Shown here: positions 49,438 through 52,064 of the stretch, piece by piece
Numbering within the stretch: position 1 is the stretch's first letter
How the letters are laid out: every line of letters starts with the position of its first letter
Assembly (NCBI GenBank): GCA_947169685.1
Contig: CAMVQS010000010.1
Span: 1-52,064 of the forward strand
Direction of reading: 5' to 3'
Length of the DNA: 52,064 nt
Origin: an uncultured Prevotella sp.
GTDB taxonomy: Bacteria; Bacteroidota; Bacteroidia; Bacteroidales; Bacteroidaceae
Program-made: the position numbers and the translations under genes
Notes under the pieces: model-generated
The model's input: only the letters and a program-made list of their open reading frames with translations
What the model was told of the DNA's origin: nothing
Databases searched by the model: none

Positions 49438-51423
49438 ATGGAAGAAAAAGAGAAGTTTGAACTTCCTGAGAGTGCGTTCAGGGAGTTGAAAGACGGAGAG
49501 GAGTACCAACCGGTGATGCCTGCCGACAAGGTGTTTCCTGAAGTCAATGTATGGACGGTGACGTGGGGTGTCATCATGGCCATCGTGTTCTCGGCAGCCG
49601 CCGCCTATCTGGGACTGAAGGTTGGTCAGGTGTTCGAGGCTGCCATCCCCATTGCCATCATTGCCGTAGGCGTCAGCGCCGCAGCCAAGCGCAAGAAGGC
49701 ACTTGGCGAGAACGTCATCATCCAAAGCATCGGAGCCTGCTCGGGTGCTGTGGTGGCAGGAGCCATCTTCACCTTGCCTGCCATCTACATGTTGCAGGCA
49801 GAGTATCATTTCGACGATGTGTCGTTCTTCAAGATGTTCCTCGCATCGCTGCTGGGCGGCATCCTGGGAATCTTGTTCCTCATTCCGTTCCGCAAGTATT
49901 TCGTGAAGGACATGCACGGCAAGTACCCCTTCCCCGAGGCAACGGCTACCACACAGGTGCTCATGTCGGGCGAGAAGGGCGGCTCGCAGGCCAAGCCCCT
50001 GCTTATAGCAGGCTTGGTGGGCGGACTCTACGACTTTGCCGTCTCCACCTTCGGTCTGTGGAACGAGGCGTTCACCTCGCGCATGGTGGCTGGTGGTGAG
50101 TGGCTGGCACAGAAGGCCAAGCTGATGTTCTCCATGAACACAGGTGCGGCAGTTCTCGGCCTGGGTTACATCATCGGTCTGCGCTATACGCTCATTATCT
50201 GCATCGGCTCACTGGCCGTATGGTGGCTCCTGGTGCCAGGCATGGCCCTGCTGTTTGGTGATACGGTACTCAACACGTGGGACCCCTCCATCACGACAGC
50301 CGTTGGCGATATGTCACCAGAGCAGATCTTCAAGGCCTACGGCAAGAGCATCGGCATTGGTGCCATCGCCATGTCGGGCATCATCGGCATCATCAAGTCG
50401 TGGGGCATCATCAAGGGAAGCATCTCCCGCATCACCCAGAGTACTCAGAACACTCAGAGTACTCAGAACACTCAGAGGACCGACCGTGACTTGAGCTTCC
50501 GCTTCATCGGAACAGCGTTGGTCACAGCCGTTATCTGCACATTCCTGTTCTTCTGGTTCGGCGTCATGGAGGGCAACCTGCTCTTTGCCGGAGTAGCCAT
50601 TCTGCTCACCATCATCATCGCCTTCCTCTTCACCACGGTAGCAGCCAACGCCATTGCCATCGTAGGTTCCAACCCCGTCAGCGGCATGACGCTGATGACG
50701 CTCATCCTGGCCTCTGTGGTTATGGTGGCAGTCGGTCTGAACGGTGTCAACGGCATGATAGCCGCCCTCATCATGGGTGGTGTGGTATGCACAGCGCTGT
50801 CGGTGGCAGGCTCGTTTATCACTGACCTGAAGATTGGCTACTGGCTGGGCACGACGCCCAAGAAGCAAGAGACGTGGAAGTTCCTGGGCACGCTGGTCAG
50901 CGCCGCCACCGTTGTGGGTGTGATGATTGTGCTCAACGATGCCTATGGCTTCGCTTCAGGCAAGTTGGCAGCACCACAGGCCAACGCAATGGCTGCCGTC
51001 ATCAAACCGCTGATGACTGGTACAGGCGCACCCTGGCTGCTCTACGGCATCGGTGCCGTGCTCGCCATTGTGCTGACGCTCTGCAAGGTGCCTGCCCTGC
51101 CCTTCGCACTCGGTATGTTCATCCCCTTGGAACTGAACACCCCGTTGGTTATCGGCGGACTTGTCAACTGGTTCGTCACCACCCGTTCAAAGGATGAGGC
51201 AGTCAACAAGGAACGTGGCGAGAAGGGCAACCTCATTGCCTCCGGCTTCATTGCTGGCGGTGCCCTGATGGGAGTGGTAAGTGCCGTGCTGCGTTTTGCC
51301 GATGTCTCCTTCGACTTCGACGCCTGGTGGCAGAATCCCCTGTCCGAGTGGCTGTCGCTGGGAGCCTACCTACTGCTCATCTGCTACTTCATCATGGCAA
51401 CAAGAGTGAAGAAAGCCGACTAG
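49438..51423 (+). CDS. OPT-family oligopeptide transporter
   Basis: 661 residues, about fourteen to sixteen membrane helices. SAAAAYLGLKVGQVFEAAIP (about residue 45) and KYPFPEATATTQVLMSGEKGG (about 160) are OPT signatures; the family takes up oligopeptides or metal chelates with protons. A cytoplasmic-type loop near residues 334-348 contains T-Q-S-T-Q-N-T-Q-S-T-Q-N-T-Q, encoded by a nonamer array (50437-50481) absent from typical relatives as I know them. Cotranscribed with the MalY-like lyase. A palindrome begins at the stop codon. Confidence 0.9.
   Translation: MEEKEKFELPESAFRELKDGEEYQPVMPADKVFPEVNVWTVTWGVIMAIVFSAAAAYLGLKVGQVFEAAIPIAIIAVGVSAAAKRKKALGENVIIQSIGACSGAVVAGAIFTLPAIYMLQAEYHFDDVSFFKMFLASLLGGILGILFLIPFRKYFVKDMHGKYPFPEATATTQVLMSGEKGGSQAKPLLIAGLVGGLYDFAVSTFGLWNEAFTSRMVAGGEWLAQKAKLMFSMNTGAAVLGLGYIIGLRYTLIICIGSLAVWWLLVPGMALLFGDTVLNTWDPSITTAVGDMSPEQIFKAYGKSIGIGAIAMSGIIGIIKSWGIIKGSISRITQSTQNTQSTQNTQRTDRDLSFRFIGTALVTAVICTFLFFWFGVMEGNLLFAGVAILLTIIIAFLFTTVAANAIAIVGSNPVSGMTLMTLILASVVMVAVGLNGVNGMIAALIMGGVVCTALSVAGSFITDLKIGYWLGTTPKKQETWKFLGTLVSAATVVGVMIVLNDAYGFASGKLAAPQANAMAAVIKPLMTGTGAPWLLYGIGAVLAIVLTLCKVPALPFALGMFIPLELNTPLVIGGLVNWFVTTRSKDEAVNKERGEKGNLIASGFIAGGALMGVVSAVLRFADVSFDFDAWWQNPLSEWLSLGAYLLLICYFIMATRVKKAD
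50437..50481. repeat. Nonamer array 5 x 9 bp inside the OPT gene
   Basis: CAGAGTACT, CAGAACACT, CAGAGTACT, CAGAACACT and degenerate CAGAGGACC. Nine bases equal three codons, giving the S-T-Q/N-T-Q repeat. The unit is one base from CAGAGTATT in glnN. Confidence 0.85.
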
Positions 51424-51434
51424 CATTATGCTAG
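51420..51434 (+). terminator. Short palindrome over the OPT stop codon
   Basis: CTAGCAT-TATGCTAG includes the stop codon. The stem is short and there is no T-run, so it is a weak terminator by itself; a stronger hairpin follows at 51491. Confidence 0.45.
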
Positions 51435-51490
51435 CCGGTTCGCCAAAGACAGAATGACCAATGGTCATTCCCGACCATGTCAAGATTTTT

Positions 51491-51527
51491 ACACGCCCGC
51501 ATAAGATTTCTTACACGGGCGTGTTTT
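51491..51527 (+). terminator. Intrinsic terminator of the MalY-OPT operon
   Basis: ACACGCCCG (51491-51499) pairs with CGGGCGTGT (51516-51524), then TTTATTT. Confidence 0.75.
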
Positions 51528-51847
51528 ATTTCTTACACGTCCGTGTAAATCGAGCCACATCGGCATAATCTCCCACTTTCTGCCGTATAAACAACCTGTT
51601 TCTGCCGGGGTTTCTCCCTGTTACATCGGCATGAAACAAATACCCGGACTCTCTTGGGGCTAGGTAGTAACTGAGTTTGTCGAACTAATCGTTACAACTT
51701 GCCGAGTTGAAGGGACGAAGGTGCCGACTTTCGAATACAACACGTGAATCTTTTATTTTTTGCCATTTTCATCTATTTAATATAGAAAATGTAAGAAAAA
51801 CATGCCAAATTATATCAATTCTCTTACAAACTATCAGAAAAAATGCC

Positions 51848-51855
51848 TATCTTTG
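51848..51855 (+). promoter_or_regulatory. -7 box (TATCTTTG) of last gene
   Basis: TATCTTTG, 34 bp before the preferred ATG at 51890. Confidence 0.7.
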
Positions 51856-51889
51856 CAAAGCGAAAATGAATATGTATAAACCTGAAATT

Positions 51890-52064
51890 ATGGAAAAGAA
51901 TACAAAAAGAGTGCTGTTGCTACTTGTTGCCATCATCTTAGTTACTGCCATACAAGGTCAAAGGGTTCGTGGCAGGAGTCATGAGACCTCACCCAACGGG
52001 AAATTGCAGGTACAGACCGTTGACAAGAAACTTGTCATCAAGTACAAAGACCAAAAGGTCCTGG
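51890..52064 (+). CDS. Secreted protein, GH97-like N-terminus (partial)
   Basis: 58 residues are visible before the window ends. ATG 51890 (MEKNTKRVLLLLVAIILVTAIQGQ) gives a good signal peptide; in-frame ATGs at 51866 and 51872 would add eight or six residues ahead of the basic start. The mature part SPNGKLQVQTVDKKLVIKYKDQKVL resembles the first beta strands of GH97 glycosidases (SusB type), in which S-P-D-G-x-L is followed by a strand ending in V-L. This rests on about 25 residues only, so the class is tentative. Another secreted beta-sandwich enzyme is possible. Confidence 0.5.
   Translation, partial: MEKNTKRVLLLLVAIILVTAIQGQRVRGRSHETSPNGKLQVQTVDKKLVIKYKDQKVL

Larger units (their letters stand above)
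51424..51865. other. Intergenic region with short palindromes, before the last gene
   Basis: No gene seen. Contents: GAATGACC-AAT-GGTCATTC (51452-51470), the hairpin 51491-51527, TTACACG-TC-CGTGTAA (51533-51548), two copies of ACATCGGCAT (51558 and 51623 regions), then about 200 bp of A/T-rich DNA leading to TATCTTTG at 51848-51855. The repeated TTACA-type words suggest a regulatory region of a carbohydrate gene, but no named site was recognised. Confidence 0.5.

Overview
The window looks like chromosomal DNA of a Prevotella-like member of the Bacteroidales. Reasons: almost every transcription unit starts behind the Bacteroidetes-type -7 box TAnnTTTG, usually as TACCTTTG, TATCTTTG or TAACTTTG. 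The gene content also fits: type III glutamine synthetase, LL-diaminopimelate aminotransferase (DapL), a TorF-like porin, OPT and NSS transporters and a DUF3737 beta-helix protein. Genus is inferred from protein style, not from a marker gene.

Layout. 1-0.24 kb: the 3' end of an amidase gene and tRNA-Pro(CGG). 0.34-6.3 kb: murF on the minus strand, divergent from folP-cdaA and pta-ackA. 6.3-7.5 kb: DUF2752 and two TM2 proteins. 7.6-14.6 kb: an eight-gene minus-strand operon (conserved hypothetical, rpoN, PAP2-like, purE, ispG, rmuC, DUF59, lpxH). 14.7-24.8 kb: mostly plus-strand genes (exported protein, MINPP-like phosphatase, acyl-CoA ligase, prfB, a 46-residue membrane peptide, CYTH protein, lipoprotein, NSS transporter, HhH protein). 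25-45.5 kb: an ammonia-assimilation region, with glnN (GSIII), a Nudix-fRMsr fusion and a DNA-repair radical SAM pair embedded in it, then gltB-gltD, pyrG, dapL/dapF, P-II (glnB), amtB, a porin and asnB. 45.6-51.4 kb: DUF2207, DUF3737, a MalY/PatB-type lyase and an OPT transporter. The window ends in the first codons of a secreted protein resembling the N-terminus of GH97 enzymes.

The strongest unexplained structure is a set of short tandem arrays with exact 7-bp periodicity, very often four copies (28 bp), whose unit sequence differs from place to place. They occur (a) as terminal inverted repeats of cassettes carrying four-helix-bundle (S23/IVP-like) genes, one splitting pta from ackA and one between the acyl-CoA ligase gene and prfB; (b) as terminal inverted repeats of gene-less relatives inserted in frame in murF and gltD, where a 39-bp right end is identical and both proteins contain EELRMKSEEFATA; (c) as single arrays 6-11 bp upstream of the -7 box of at least five promoters; (d) as single arrays inside or at the ends of coding regions (murF, ispG, folP, the MalY-like lyase). 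A 9-bp version occurs in glnN and the OPT gene. I see no transposase.

A second pattern is a TTTGCTTACAATTTGC-like motif repeated in the intergenic regions of glnN, gltB/pyrG and dapF/glnB-amtB. It is a candidate operator of a nitrogen regulon. Other points: probable leaderless mRNAs (folP, dapF), a Nudix-fRMsr fusion, and a palindrome-rich 590-bp region between the two DNA-repair partner genes.
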